Assembly (NCBI GenBank): GCA_947499635.1
Contig: CANMPD010000008.1
Location: 120,825 to 184,824 of the forward strand
Direction of reading: 5' to 3'
Origin: an uncultured Paracoccaceae bacterium
GTDB taxonomy: Bacteria; Pseudomonadota; Alphaproteobacteria; Rhodobacterales; Rhodobacteraceae
Length of the DNA: 64,000 bases
The notes beneath the pieces were generated by a model, which saw only the letters and a program-made list of their open reading frames with translations, was not told where the DNA came from and made no database searches. The position numbers were made by a program, and so were the translations under genes. Positions within the stretch are counted from its first letter, which is position 1, and every line of letters starts with the position of its first letter. Below are positions 37,997 through 46,619 of this stretch, in pieces.

Positions 37997-38614
37997 ATGA
38001 ATATCGAAGTATGGCTTACTTTCATTGTCGCGACATCCGCACTCTTGGTCCTGCCGGGGCCAGTGGTCATGCTGTTGTTGGGCTATACGGTTAGTGGCGG
38101 CAGGTCGATTGCCGCCGCCGCGATCCCCGGTGTCGTTTTGGGCGATATGGTCGCCATGACACTTTCGTTGCTGGGTGTGGGGATGATCTTGCAGACCTCT
38201 GCGTTCCTGTTTTTTACACTGAAACTTGCAGGCGCGACCTATCTGATTTTTTTGGGCTTTAAGATGTGGGCTGGCGTCGAAGCGTCCACATCGGGCGCCC
38301 GCTCCGACGCCAGCCCATCGCGAACCCGCATTTTGCGCGATGCGTTCTTAGTGACAGCCCTGAACCCCAAAGACATCATGTTTTTCATTGCCTTTCTTCC
38401 ACAGTTTTCAAACCCAACCCAAGCTATCCTGCCTCAGATCATTCTTCTTGAACTGACCTTCGCGGCGCTTGTGGTTTTCTCTACCGCCGTCTGGGTCTTT
38501 TTGGCGGATCGGGCGGTAAGTCGATTAAGGAACCCAGAAACGCAACGTTTGGTTTCACGTTGTGGTGCCGGCTGGCTTGTGGGCGCAGGTCTCTTAACCG
38601 CTGCAACTGCATAG
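37997..38614 (+). CDS. LysE-family amino acid exporter
   Basis: 205 residues, about six membrane helices. The family start is visible (VLPGPVVMLLLGYTVSGGRSIAAAAIPGVVLGD near 20-52) as is the KDIMFFIAFLPQF motif near 118. ATG 37997 has a GGAGG site five bases upstream, so the GTG at 37985 is not used. Exports amino acids or derivatives across the inner membrane. A GNAT gene follows 19 bases later and may act on the same compound. Confidence 0.88.
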   Translation: MNIEVWLTFIVATSALLVLPGPVVMLLLGYTVSGGRSIAAAAIPGVVLGDMVAMTLSLLGVGMILQTSAFLFFTLKLAGATYLIFLGFKMWAGVEASTSGARSDASPSRTRILRDAFLVTALNPKDIMFFIAFLPQFSNPTQAILPQIILLELTFAALVVFSTAVWVFLADRAVSRLRNPETQRLVSRCGAGWLVGAGLLTAATA

Positions 38615-38633
38615 TTTCCTAGGAGATGAGTCA

Positions 38634-39155
38634 ATGACGATATTTGAAATCCCAACCATCGAAAGCCAGCGCCTGATCTTCAGAGAGTTCCGCGAGGAAC
38701 GAGACTTCGACGCTTATGCCAAGTTCTACGCGACTGATCAAACCAAATACTATGGCGGACCACTAGATCGGTCTTCGGCTTGGCGCGCCGCCGCAGCAAT
38801 GATGGGCCACTGGATCATCCGAGGCTTTGGCACTTGGGCCGTTGAGGAAAAGGCTACGGGTGATTTTTGCGGAATGATTGGACTTTGGCATCCAGAGGGT
38901 TGGCCCGAGCCTGAGATCACGTGGAGCATCGTCCCAGAAAAGCAAGGTAAAGGTTTCGCACACGAAGGTGCACTACGAGCGCGTCAATACGCCCTCGAAA
39001 CTCTCGGTTGGAATGCAGTCTTTAGCTGTATTCTAGAAGGAAACGACGCGTCGATTGGCCTCGCAGAAAAATTAGGGGCCAAGTTGGTGCGCCAAGAAGA
39101 ACACCCCAAACGGGGTACTTTTCTGATCTATCGGCACACGGCAGGTGAAACCTGA
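38634..39155 (+). CDS. GNAT-family N-acetyltransferase (RimJ/RimL type)
   Basis: 173 residues. N-terminal SQRLIFREFREERDFDAYAKF and the acetyl-CoA loop (IVPEKQGKGFAHEGALRARQYA, Q-x-x-G-x-A) near 100-122 place it in the RimJ/RimL-like GNAT group. Substrate unknown. It has a GGAGATGAG ribosome site and follows the exporter closely, so co-expression is likely. Confidence 0.85.
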   Translation: MTIFEIPTIESQRLIFREFREERDFDAYAKFYATDQTKYYGGPLDRSSAWRAAAAMMGHWIIRGFGTWAVEEKATGDFCGMIGLWHPEGWPEPEITWSIVPEKQGKGFAHEGALRARQYALETLGWNAVFSCILEGNDASIGLAEKLGAKLVRQEEHPKRGTFLIYRHTAGET

Positions 39156-39255
39156 GATCAGTAACTGATCAACTATCAATAAGCCGACATTCGCGCAGCC
39201 GCAGCTAATTCACCCTTCGTCCCGCGAAGCTGGAGGGCGGATTGGAGGGCAAATT

Positions 39256-39888
39256 ATGCCAAGAGTCCAACTTCCCGCAGTCACCCCGAAACGCCGAGCT
39301 TGGAACAAGGGTCGGATCATCGGACAGAAACGACCGCTATTGCCAAAGCAGGTTTGGGCCATCCGCGCACGGCTCGAAATTGCAGGCTATCTTCGCAACC
39401 TTGCGCTGTTCAACGTAGCGATCGATAGCAAGCTGCGCGGCTGTGATCTGGTCAAACTCACCGTGACCGATTTGGTCAAGGATGATCGCGTGCGCGAACG
39501 AGTTTCGGTCATCCAGAGCAAAACCAAGCGACCGGTCCAATTCGAGTTGACTGAAAACACAAGAGATACTGTCATTGCGTGGGTCACATCACCCGAAATG
39601 ATTGGCTGCCGCTTTATGTTCCCGAGCCGTTTCCACGATCGGTCCCATATCTCGACGCGACAATACGGTCGACTTGTTCGTGATTGGGTGACAGCGATCG
39701 GATTGGAGCCCAGTGGCTATGGGACCCATTCACTTCGTCGGACCAAAGCTGCAGAAATCTACCGCAAAACAGGCAACCTCCGCGCGGTGCAACTCCTGCT
39801 TGGCCATACAAAGGTTGATAGCACGGTGCGCTACCTAGGCGTTGAGCTAGAAGATGCTCTAAGTATTGCAGAGCGTGTCGACATCTAA
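39256..39888 (+). CDS. Short tyrosine recombinase (catalytic domain only)
   Basis: 210 residues. All catalytic residues can be placed: R61 (SKLRGCDL), a lysine in IQSKTKRP, H158-x-x-R161 (HSLRRT), H184 (LLGHTKVDST) and Y193 (VRYLGV). The usual N-terminal core-binding domain is absent, a known short form. It could be an integrase of an earlier insertion or a resolvase of the element. It stands alone, followed by a strong terminator. Confidence 0.85.
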   Translation: MPRVQLPAVTPKRRAWNKGRIIGQKRPLLPKQVWAIRARLEIAGYLRNLALFNVAIDSKLRGCDLVKLTVTDLVKDDRVRERVSVIQSKTKRPVQFELTENTRDTVIAWVTSPEMIGCRFMFPSRFHDRSHISTRQYGRLVRDWVTAIGLEPSGYGTHSLRRTKAAEIYRKTGNLRAVQLLLGHTKVDSTVRYLGVELEDALSIAERVDI

Positions 39889-39894
39889 ACCATG

Positions 39895-39925
39895 TTGGCG
39901 GACGGCCCTTGCCGTTCGCCAATTT
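39895..39925 (+). terminator. Terminator of the tyrosine recombinase
   Basis: TTGGCGGACGGC (39895-39906) pairs with GCCGTTCGCCAA (39911-39922) around CCTT with one G-U pair, followed by TTTGG. Located seven bases after the stop. Confidence 0.75.
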
Positions 39926-40217
39926 GGAAGAGGTCTACGACAATTTAGTGGTGAAAACGATGCGTGCGCCCTCTCTACCAATTTCTGTAACGCAGTAGAT
40001 GTCAGCTTCTGAACGGACGAATCGAGAAAGCGACATAACTCGAGCCAGAGTCACCAACGTTGCATTTCCGACACTAAGAGACTATGTGGGAGATACGAAA
40101 GTTGCGGTTCTCTGCGGCATAGGTACATCAGCCTGCCAGAGCGGACCACAATCATCCATCATGAAAATTCAACTGTCGCGTCCTGTAGCAGGGATTTGAT
40201 GTTTGGGAAGGTTGCCG
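39926..40217. other. Non-coding gap with a dispersed repeat
   Basis: No gene seen. It contains copy 2 of the dispersed repeat (40042-40068, CAGAGTCACCAACGTTGCATTT) and must hold the promoter of the following operon. Nothing else recognised. Confidence 0.5.
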
Positions 40218-40529
40218 ATGTTATCGCGCACGACCACAACACTTGTGACATTTCTTCATCCGTTTGTGGTCGCGGGATTTACGGATGAACTGCCCGCGGG
40301 CGAATACGAAGTGTTGGCAGACGAAGGCGTCATGCTGAGCAACAGCTTTGCGTCATACCGACGGACTGCGACGTTTCTATTAATCAATTGGCACGCAGGA
40401 AAATCAGATCTGCGCGCAGTGGATAACCGTGAGCTGGAGTTGGCTCTGGCGCAGGATCGGGCCGACGCGACCAAACACGAAATCAAAAATAGTGCGGCGG
40501 CGCTTTCTCCGTCAGAGGATCAAAAATGA
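40218..40529 (+). CDS. Conserved small protein, function unknown
   Basis: 103 residues. The start region reads TVTFLHPFVVAGFTDELPAGEYEVLADEG, then FASYRRTATFLLIN. I recall this type from many alphaproteobacterial genomes as an unnamed conserved protein with a beta-rich N-terminal half; no function is known to me. ATG 40218 has GGGAAGG six bases upstream. Its stop overlaps the next start (ATGA), so it heads a coupled operon. Confidence 0.7.
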   Translation: MLSRTTTTLVTFLHPFVVAGFTDELPAGEYEVLADEGVMLSNSFASYRRTATFLLINWHAGKSDLRAVDNRELELALAQDRADATKHEIKNSAAALSPSEDQK

Positions 40530-40879
40530 CATTTCCCGAATGGACGAAACCCGGTGTTTACGGTGCCTTGGTTGGCGCGGTTGCTGTCTCTATTCTTGGC
40601 TTCACCTGGGGAGGCTGGACAACTGCAGGCAGTGCAGACGAGATGGCCCAAAGCTATGCTGCTGACGAAGTTACATTGGCGATGGTGCCAGTTTGCCTAA
40701 ATCTGTCAGAGGCGGATGCGGAACGCACGACAAAACTGGCAACACTTCAAGAAGCTTCAAGCTTTCAGCGGCGCAAAGCCATGATGGAAACTGGCTGGGC
40801 CACTTTACCGGGCACTGATGCCCCAAGCCGGGATCTGGCAGACGCGTGTCTTGCAGGGCTTGAGTTGGATGGATCGTAA
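40526..40879 (+). CDS. Conserved membrane-anchored small protein, function unknown
   Basis: 117 residues. One N-terminal membrane helix (about 10-29, GVYGALVGAVAVSILGFTWGGW) and a periplasmic helical part with two cysteines (VPVCLNLSEADAE, LADACLAGLE) that could bridge. A type I recall from other alphaproteobacteria without known function. Coupled to the gene before and overlapping the start of the gene after. Confidence 0.7.
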   Translation: MTFPEWTKPGVYGALVGAVAVSILGFTWGGWTTAGSADEMAQSYAADEVTLAMVPVCLNLSEADAERTTKLATLQEASSFQRRKAMMETGWATLPGTDAPSRDLADACLAGLELDGS

Positions 40880-41708
40880 ATCACAGTTAACGGAGCCGCG
40901 ACCTCCGCAACTTAACATTGCCCATATCGCAGCGGACATACCAACAATCATAGCCCTATTTATTGGGTCGATTATTGCAGTCCTGCTGTTTTCACTACCA
41001 GCTTTTGCCCAAACCGCCACTCAGCGCATGCCTGAGAACGCCAGTGTCAAAAGTTACGGTGACGGTTGGGAATGTAACATTGGATTCCGGCTGAACGAAA
41101 ATGCCTGCGTGGCCGTGATTGTGCCGCAAAACGCATACGACACGAACCGGTCCTACGGTTCCGGGTGGGAATGTCTGCATGGGTTTCGCAGAACCGATGA
41201 AGCTGCATGTGTTGCTGTGGAAGTGCCTGAGGGTGGGTACTTGGACCCCTCTGGCGAACGGTGGAGGTGTTTACGCGGCTACATCAAGGTCGATGACACA
41301 TGTCAGGAAATCGTACTGCCAGATAATGCGTACTTGGCAGATGCCTCGTATGGCTCCTCGTGGACGTGCGAACGCGGGTTTGAAACAACTGGCGACCAGT
41401 GTACTGCAATTGCGGTTCCGGCCAACGCCTACCTAACTGGATCAGGATACGGTCAGCCCTGGACATGTGAGCGTGGCTTCTTTGAACAGGCTGGTCTGTG
41501 CGCCGCCGTCGCGATCCCTGCAAATGCCTATTTTGACGACGCAACCTACGGCACAGGGTGGAAGTGCGAACGCGGATACAAAGCCTCAGGCGAGACATGC
41601 GAATTGATCGACGTTCCCGAAAACGCGCATCTGGACAGGTCAGGCAACCGTTGGGATTGCGACAAGAACTTCCAAAAATCAAGGGGGCTGTGCGTGCTTA
41701 ACAACTAG
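40869..41708 (+). CDS. Secreted or anchored protein with seven cysteine-pair repeats
   Basis: 279 residues. A hydrophobic signal segment lies at about 23-46, ending in AFA-Q. The rest is seven tandem repeats of 29-34 residues with consensus xNAYL-x4-YG-x2-W-x-C-ERGF-x6-C-x-AIxVP. Each repeat has exactly two cysteines, about 13 apart, which would form one disulphide per repeat in the periplasm. No catalytic motif is seen, so binding or adhesion is more likely than enzymatic activity. The ATG lies inside the preceding gene's end. A DgcN-like/racemase pair follows after 83 bases. Confidence 0.75.
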   Translation: MDRKSQLTEPRPPQLNIAHIAADIPTIIALFIGSIIAVLLFSLPAFAQTATQRMPENASVKSYGDGWECNIGFRLNENACVAVIVPQNAYDTNRSYGSGWECLHGFRRTDEAACVAVEVPEGGYLDPSGERWRCLRGYIKVDDTCQEIVLPDNAYLADASYGSSWTCERGFETTGDQCTAIAVPANAYLTGSGYGQPWTCERGFFEQAGLCAAVAIPANAYFDDATYGTGWKCERGYKASGETCELIDVPENAHLDRSGNRWDCDKNFQKSRGLCVLNN

Positions 41709-41791
41709 GCGCAAAGCACGACAACACGGACTTCAAAATGTGCAGGTGAGGACAGTTCTGTCCTCCGTGTCAACCCAAAAAGGGAATTACA

Positions 41792-42991
41792 ATGGAAACC
41801 AAATCTGAAACTGTCGACACTATCCGCCGTCCCGTCAGAGGATCGCAAGCGCTGCCAATGACCAAAGGCAATCCCACACTTGCGAATTCAAACACGCAGG
41901 TCGCAGCAGCACCATCGGCAGTCGTCTACTGCGAGGGGAACTTCGCTCAAATCGATGGCAAGACTGCGAATGGCCTTGTGCGCCATTCGGAGGCGTATCG
42001 CATCCTTTCTGTCATCGACAGCACCTATGGCGGACAAGACAGCGGATCTGTTCTCGACGATAAAATGAACCACATCCCTGTCTTTGGTGATCTGGATGCT
42101 GCAGTTGCACATCAAGCTGTCGTTCCCGATACGTTGATCTATGGGATGGCCCCCTCAACAGGACGGCTTTCACCTGCAGACCGAGGCGTCGTTCTGCAAG
42201 CGATAGATCTTGGCATGAACATTGTGAGCGGCCTGCATGAATATCTGAGCTATGACGCGGAAATAGCCAACGCGGCATCTGAACGCAATGTTACGATCCG
42301 CGACATTCGCAAGCCGAAACCCAGCAAGGACTTGCGCCTGTTCGATGGCAGTGTGGCTGGTGTTGAAGCACTGCGCATTGCAGTTCTTGGCACCGATTGC
42401 GCCATTGGAAAGCGGACAACGGCGACCGTTTTGGCGCGGACTCTGAATGCAAAAGGCATTAAGACAGTGCTTGTCGGCACGGGCCAGACCGGCCTGATGC
42501 AGGGCGCGAAATACGGTATCGCAATGGATGCCGTACCGCCCCAGTTCTGCTGTGGCGAGCTTGAAGGCGCGATTGTTGCAGCCTCTGAAGCCGAACAACC
42601 CGATGTCATTTTGATTGAAGGTCAGGGCGCGTTAAGCCATCCGGCGTTCTGCACATCCGCGTTTATCCTGCGCGGTAGTCAGCCGGATGCTGTCATCCTT
42701 CAGCACGCCCCCAAACGCGCACATCGCTGCGACTTTCCCAATATGCCAATGCCTGCCCCCGCAAGTGAGATCGCCCTGATCGAAGCCTTCGCCGATACAA
42801 AAGTCATCGGTGTCACACTCAATCACGAGGGGATGTCTGAGGCCGAAATCACCGACACCATCTCAGCACAATCACAAAAACTCGGAGTACCTGTGACAGA
42901 TGCTCTGGCCCGACCGGCTGCCCATTTGCTTGCGATGGTGGTGGCCGCATATCCCGGTTTGCCGCAAAGGCCTTCGATGGCCGCGACATGA
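41792..42991 (+). CDS. DUF1611 / DgcN-family protein
   Basis: 399 residues. The C-terminal half holds a P-loop-like motif GTDCAIGKRTT near residue 199 and the block ILIEGQGALSHPAF near 272, the hallmark of DUF1611. Work on marine bacteria describes family member DgcN as a D-glutamate N-acetyltransferase in a D-glutamate catabolic route; this is established for other proteins and only inferred here. The partner gene encodes a PLP racemase and overlaps it by four bases, which strengthens a D-amino-acid role. An AGGGA site precedes the ATG. Confidence 0.8.
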   Translation: METKSETVDTIRRPVRGSQALPMTKGNPTLANSNTQVAAAPSAVVYCEGNFAQIDGKTANGLVRHSEAYRILSVIDSTYGGQDSGSVLDDKMNHIPVFGDLDAAVAHQAVVPDTLIYGMAPSTGRLSPADRGVVLQAIDLGMNIVSGLHEYLSYDAEIANAASERNVTIRDIRKPKPSKDLRLFDGSVAGVEALRIAVLGTDCAIGKRTTATVLARTLNAKGIKTVLVGTGQTGLMQGAKYGIAMDAVPPQFCCGELEGAIVAASEAEQPDVILIEGQGALSHPAFCTSAFILRGSQPDAVILQHAPKRAHRCDFPNMPMPAPASEIALIEAFADTKVIGVTLNHEGMSEAEITDTISAQSQKLGVPVTDALARPAAHLLAMVVAAYPGLPQRPSMAAT

Positions 42992-44109
42992 GCTGCCCGC
43001 GCATCGAAGTGGATTTGAGCAAGATACGTCGCAACACACAAACCGTCGCTCGTCGTTTGGGTCCGATTGGAATAGGTGTCACCGGCGTCACCAAGGCTGT
43101 CTGCGGGCATCCTGCAATCGGCCAAGCCATGCACGACGGGGGTGCTTTGGGGCTTGCGGATGCGCGTATCAGCAACGTGCAGAGGCTACGCCAAGCAGGC
43201 ATCACCTGCCCGGTCACGCTGATCCGAACGCCGATGTTAAGTCAGGTCGATGAGGTCGTTCAGCTCTGTGAAGCGAGCTATAATACAGAGATTGCTGCCA
43301 TTGCGGCCTTGGCATCTGCTGCCATCGGCAAAGATAAGGTTCACGGTATCATACTGATGGTCGAGATGGGCGATCAGCGCGACGGGATATTACCTGAGAA
43401 CTTGGCTGACATTGCGCGACAGGTCATGAAAATGCCTGGCGTCGTATTGAAAGGCATTGGCGCAAACTTTGCATGTCTGAGCGGAGTCGCGCCCACAGCG
43501 TCTCAAATGGTCGTGCTTGGCACCCTGGCGAATGAGGTTGAGGGGGTGTGCGGCCCAGTCCTTAAAACTGTGTCCGGTGGCAACTCAGCAAACTTGCCTT
43601 GGGCGCTTGGAGAACAAACCACTGGCCGCATCAACGATCTAAGACTAGGGGAAGCAATACTTCTGGGCGTTGAACCGGTGTCTGGCGACAGGATCGCAGG
43701 AATGCACACGGACGCCTTCACGCTTGTCGCCGAAGTTATTGAAACGGATGCAAAACCTACACCTTTCTCTGTTGCCTTGGTCGACCCAACTTTGGCAAGA
43801 CTTCGTATCTTACCAACCAGTGGTGCCGCCACGCGTCTTATCCTTGCGATAGGGTATCAGGACACGGACATATCGGGGCTTTCAATGCCTGCGGCAACCA
43901 CGTTGATCGGTGCCACCAGCGATCATCTCGTCGTTGGGGTGAACCGATGCGCGCTAGAAACGGGATCCGAAGTGAGGTTTCAGATGAACTACTCGGCACT
44001 AATGCATGCAATGGCTGCGCCCGACATCGCAGTAAAACTGCTCCATGATGGCTCCGCAAGACAACCGCGACATGCCCAGGGCAAGCCCGAACACCTGACG
44101 CTGGTTTGA
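42988..44109 (+). CDS. Alanine/ornithine racemase-family PLP enzyme
   Basis: 373 residues, fold-type III. The PLP lysine is K36 in GVTKAVCG, and the start (PRIEVDLSKIRRNTQTVARRL) and the IILMVEMGDQRDGI block near 125 closely recall ornithine racemase of clostridia and YhfX-like proteins rather than biosynthetic Alr. It would interconvert L and D forms of an amino acid, possibly ornithine or glutamate-related. Translationally coupled to the DUF1611 gene, so the two probably act on the same compound. Confidence 0.82.
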   Translation: MSCPRIEVDLSKIRRNTQTVARRLGPIGIGVTGVTKAVCGHPAIGQAMHDGGALGLADARISNVQRLRQAGITCPVTLIRTPMLSQVDEVVQLCEASYNTEIAAIAALASAAIGKDKVHGIILMVEMGDQRDGILPENLADIARQVMKMPGVVLKGIGANFACLSGVAPTASQMVVLGTLANEVEGVCGPVLKTVSGGNSANLPWALGEQTTGRINDLRLGEAILLGVEPVSGDRIAGMHTDAFTLVAEVIETDAKPTPFSVALVDPTLARLRILPTSGAATRLILAIGYQDTDISGLSMPAATTLIGATSDHLVVGVNRCALETGSEVRFQMNYSALMHAMAAPDIAVKLLHDGSARQPRHAQGKPEHLTLV

Positions 44110-44161
44110 AAAACCTTGCCTAGACGAACCGACCTGAAATCTTACAGAAAGAGATCGACAA

Positions 44162-44380
44162 ATGGCGAAGCGCACAAAAGAGAATGTGTTCAAAGCGTAT
44201 GACTCCAAACCAGAGAGCCCAATGGACAAGACGACGCGTGTTGTTAGGAAGATGGTTGATGAAGATGCGGAAGAACGACAAGCTAAAATTACCCGACTTC
44301 GCAATGCCCGCCTCGAAAGAGAAGCGAACACGCCTTCACAAACCACGGCCACAGCAGCGCGTAAAAACCGCCGACCTTAG
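44162..44380 (+). CDS. Small basic protein, unknown
   Basis: 72 residues, highly charged and helical in prediction by composition (MVDEDAEERQAKITRLRNARLERE). Preceded by AAAGAGA at a normal distance. Follows the racemase by 52 bases on the same strand. No domain recognised. Confidence 0.5.
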   Translation: MAKRTKENVFKAYDSKPESPMDKTTRVVRKMVDEDAEERQAKITRLRNARLEREANTPSQTTATAARKNRRP

Positions 44381-44430
44381 GCCGCTCCCAAACTTCCCAA
44401 TCGTCCCCCGCTCCCTTTAAGGAAAAATCA

Positions 44431-44712
44431 ATGACAAGCTCAGAACAGACCGCAGAAAAAATTCACTATATCTGCCAGACATATGTTCAAACGAAGGCCG
44501 GGCGTGATGGACAGGCTGGCCTAAAAATTGCCAAGCAACACGAATATTCTACAGCGTCGGAGGCACAAAACAGAGCTGAACGAGAAGCTCTCTCAGAGGA
44601 TTGCGCGGGTGCCGACGCTTACATGGTCATTGAGGATCCAAACAGCGGAGAAGTTGGAACGCCAAGCTTCCTTAAAAGGCTGGGCAATGTTCCGGAATTT
44701 GACGATTTCTAG
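44431..44712 (+). CDS. Small soluble protein, unknown
   Basis: 93 residues (MTSSEQTAEKIHYICQTYVQTK start), with an AAGGAAAA site before the ATG. Acidic, no membrane segment. I faintly recall similar unnamed proteins in other alphaproteobacteria. End of the operon; a hairpin follows about 130 bases later. Confidence 0.6.
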   Translation: MTSSEQTAEKIHYICQTYVQTKAGRDGQAGLKIAKQHEYSTASEAQNRAEREALSEDCAGADAYMVIEDPNSGEVGTPSFLKRLGNVPEFDDF

Positions 44713-45133
44713 AATTCTTAGAATTGCTACGGCTTGCGCGAAGGCCGTGTTCCACGATCCAAATAGCTTGAATCAGACAAGCGGTGATTATTGAAAATAC
44801 AGTGAATTCACACTTCCCCCCGCGCGTCGATATTTCTGACACCGCGCAGCGAAAGCGCGGTCTGAATTTGACGTCATGGAGCCAGGTTAAATGGCCGCAT
44901 CGGCGACGTGATCTGCAACGCAGCGATAAACATGCCGCAAGCGCGAAGCGATGCTGCGTCAGCGAAGATCAAAAACGAATGGCGGCAAAGTCCCGCGTCT
45001 TACCAGTTCGTACATCGTGCAGCGAACGGACCGTTTCCCGAACCGGCCCTTCGTGGTAAACGCGGCGAAGGTGTCAGGAGAGCTCAGAGTCACCAATGCT
45101 GCGTTTTGTTTGAATGGCAGATTTGGTGTTGGA
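44713..45133. other. Non-coding gap with hairpin and dispersed repeat
   Basis: No convincing gene. It holds a 7-bp hairpin ACCGCGC-7-GCGCGGT (44841-44861) and copy 3 of the dispersed repeat (45081-45107). The stretch 44,985-45,035 (CCCGCGTCTTACCAGTTCGT then GCAGCGAACGG) resembles 46,450-46,490, so both are probably arms of the same decayed repeat. Confidence 0.5.
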
Positions 45134-45715
45134 TTAGCTCGTAAAATAATACGCGCTCAGCACAAGGCCGACGATGATGACAACGATGCGCAGTGCGCTA
45201 GCAGGAATGCGCTTCGCCAAGCGTGCCCCGCCGTAGCCCCCGATCAGCGCACCAAATAGGACTGCGATAGTTTGAGGCCAAGCAATAGCACCAGCCAAAG
45301 CGAACACCAGCACCGAAATTGTTGTGATAATCGTTGCGAGCCAGTTCTTCTGGGCGTTGGCCATGTGCACGTCACGGATGCCGATGATCGTGAGAGCTGC
45401 AATCAATAATACACCGAGACCAGCCCCAAAGTAACCACCATAGACGGCAAACAGAAATTCGACACTGCTTGTCAGCCAGCGTGATTCAGACCGCATCCGC
45501 ACAGAAGCGGAGGCCAGTACGGGACCAAATGCGAATAGCAAGGTCGCTGCTAGCAGCAGCCACGGGACCAGTCCTTCGAATGCGACAGCCCCTGTTTGAA
45601 GGAGCAGACCCGCTCCAAGAAGCCCGCCGAGGGCGACGATAGCGCTCCTTAGGAGCAACGGTCGCCCTAGGGACTGACTGATGGACGGTATTGTACGTTT
45701 GTGATCTGCAAAGGT
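45134..45715 (-). pseudogene. TauE/SafE-family permease, N-terminally truncated
   Basis: The readable frame covers about 190 residues of a TauE/SafE sulfite-exporter-like permease: LTFADHKRTIPSIS...LLLRSAIVALGGLLGAGLLLQTG, then the second half with YGGYFGAGLGVLLIAAL and a terminal GALIGGYGGARLAKRIP. The family is usually about 250 residues; roughly the first 75 are missing. Similarity begins right at the stop codon of the upstream AraC gene, as if a deletion joined the two. There is no good start codon or ribosome site at the junction; a TTG at 45658 is the only candidate. Probably non-functional. Confidence 0.7.
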
Positions 45716-46377
45716 TAGCTGTTAGCGTAGCGCCCCGGTGACGTGCCAAAGCTCGCTTTGAACTGACGCCCCAGATGTGCTTGGTCGGTAAAGCCTAGGT
45801 CAGCGGCTACGGACGCGATACTCTCTCCGTGGGCAATCCTGCGCCGCGCCTGATTGAGTTGTGTTGCCTTCATGTGGGCATAGGGCGAGATACCTGCTTC
45901 TCGTCGATACCGCCTGATCTGTCCTTCCCGGCTCGCAGGCCAAGTTGATGTATCAGCAGCAACAAAGGAGAATGGCTCGATGCTCCGGTCTTCCCAAATA
46001 GGTATCGCATCAGAAATGAGATCGAGAAGGGAATCGCAATGTTGGCCCAAGCACGCTTCGTCCCCTGCAACTATCCACGAAGGAAGGCTCTCAATTCGCA
46101 AAAGGCGCGCGACTGTGTTCGAAAGGCGATCTGGTTCAAGATATGCATTGAAGCCTGTCCAAGCCCCTTCACGCGCCACATGAACGACACCGGCTGGAAT
46201 GATCAACGCGCATGATGCTTCGACGCAGACGGTCGCTGTTCCAAGAGTGACCTGACGAGACCCTTTGGTGATCAGCATCACTTGGACGACATCATGCAAA
46301 TGTGGCTTGAGCTGCGTGCCCGGAACACTGTCCGGGATACCAAACTCAACATCGTCGCTTCGAAAATAGGTCCACAT
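45715..46377 (-). CDS. AraC-family transcriptional regulator
   Basis: 220 residues. N-terminal cupin sensor (LKPHLHDVVQVMLITKGSRQV, IIPAGVVHVAREG) and C-terminal double HTH (ATQLNQARRRIAHGESIASVAADLGFTDQAHLGRQFKASFGTSPGRYA). The linker between them is short for this family (about 260-280 residues is usual), so some internal loss is possible. It abuts a truncated TauE/SafE permease that may have been its target. Confidence 0.8.
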   Translation of the reverse strand: MWTYFRSDDVEFGIPDSVPGTQLKPHLHDVVQVMLITKGSRQVTLGTATVCVEASCALIIPAGVVHVAREGAWTGFNAYLEPDRLSNTVARLLRIESLPSWIVAGDEACLGQHCDSLLDLISDAIPIWEDRSIEPFSFVAADTSTWPASREGQIRRYRREAGISPYAHMKATQLNQARRRIAHGESIASVAADLGFTDQAHLGRQFKASFGTSPGRYANS

Positions 46378-46540
46378 GCTCGCAGTTTAGCAGAAATGCT
46401 GAAGCGCTTCATAGCGGCCATTTATGAAGAGGCAGCGAAAGAGCGCTTCGTCCCGCAACCTACCAGTACGTGCGCGGCGCAGCGAACGGCGTCGTTTCTA
46501 GAAGCCGTCGTTCGCAGATCACGCGACGAAGGAACCTGAA

Positions 46541-46570
46541 GAGCCCAAAACACCGATGCTGTGAGCTGCG
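46541..46570. repeat. Dispersed intergenic repeat, copy 4
   Basis: GAGCCCAAAACACCGATGCTG, closely matching copy 1 at 36948. Preceded by an imperfect hairpin GCGAACGGC...GCCGTCGTTCGC (about 46,480-46,516). Confidence 0.5.
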
Positions 46571-46619
46571 CCAAAGTCCTCTTTGGGGTAATCTACGAAG
46601 CTTCGGGGCTAGTCTCGAA

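Noticed and set aside
44784..45259. Overlapping short open frames in the gap after the 93-residue gene
   Set aside because: They overlap each other in all frames, lack ribosome sites and cover the decayed repeat, so I treat the gap as non-coding.
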